Below, one piece after another: positions 63,999 through 64,000 of a stretch of 64,000 bases of DNA (the first letter of the stretch is position 1; each line of letters opens with the position of its first letter). Both the position numbers and the translations under genes were made by a program. Source of the DNA: Aureimonas sp. SA4125 (GTDB lineage Bacteria > Pseudomonadota > Alphaproteobacteria > Rhizobiales > Rhizobiaceae); contig NZ_AP025032.1 in assembly GCF_019973775.1 (NCBI RefSeq), positions 558,001 through 622,000 of the forward strand, read 5' to 3'. The notes beneath the pieces are model-generated. The model was given only the letters and a program-made list of their open reading frames with translations. It searched no databases and had not been told where the DNA came from.

Positions 63999-64000
63999 CG

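Overview
The window is a high-GC alphaproteobacterial segment, most likely from the Hyphomicrobiales (Rhizobiales). The basis is ExoF/ExoY-like polysaccharide genes, a rhizobial-type intergenic palindrome, a caa3-type oxidase with fused subunits I and III, and many branched-chain-amino-acid-type ABC systems. Family-level placement (for example Aurantimonadaceae) is a guess and was not tested.

Layout. 1-5.9 kb: a surface-polysaccharide cluster (partial methyltransferase, GT4 glycosyltransferase, divergent export protein, sugar-phosphate transferase, PIG-L deacetylase, DegT aminotransferase). 6.0-8.1 kb: an A+T-richer regulatory patch with a LuxR-type regulator whose receiver is degenerate and a Crp/Fnr-type regulator whose 3' end is cut by an IS. 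8.1-19.0 kb: a nested insertion-sequence cluster. It holds two apparently identical inverted IS3-family copies, an IS5-family element carrying an IS256-family element, a truncated IS701-like gene and an IS21-family element split by the second IS3 copy. To its right lie the tail of a second caa3-type oxidase gene and its intact downstream membrane-protein gene.

19.1-23.4 kb: LysR regulator divergent from an MFS exporter - SGNH hydrolase - SDR operon. 23.6-50.1 kb: a block dominated by uptake and catabolism. It contains (a) a Liv/Urt-type ABC transporter with a fused permease-ATPase plus a DUF1028 Ntn-hydrolase; (b) a second Liv-type transporter with a three-part permease-ATPase-ATPase fusion, co-directional with a lambda-crystallin-like 3-hydroxyacid dehydrogenase and a BKACE (DUF849) enzyme, next to a divergent GntR regulator and an SDR; (c) a MHYT-PAS-PAS-GGDEF-EAL protein; and (d) a tripartite tricarboxylate (Tct) transporter with a PdxA-type dehydrogenase, a SAF-domain oxidoreductase and a divergent FCD-GntR regulator with a clear palindromic operator. 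The block is bracketed by short related segments (about 23.34-23.49 kb and 50.16-50.31 kb). Each is an SDR 3' end facing an EamA-transporter 3' end, intact on opposite sides, which suggests the 26.7-kb block was inserted into a formerly continuous LysR-MFS-SGNH-SDR-EamA-ArsR locus.

50.3-58.5 kb: EamA exporter and ArsR-type regulator, a MoxR-ATPase remnant, a CHASE4 histidine kinase paired with a receiver-GGDEF-EAL protein, and small DUF3606 and DUF3616 genes. 59.1-64.0 kb: an overlapping caa3-type oxidase operon (fused CtaD/CtaE, small membrane protein, CtaG, triheme cytochrome c) running off the right edge.

No tRNA, rRNA, CRISPR array or replication origin was seen.
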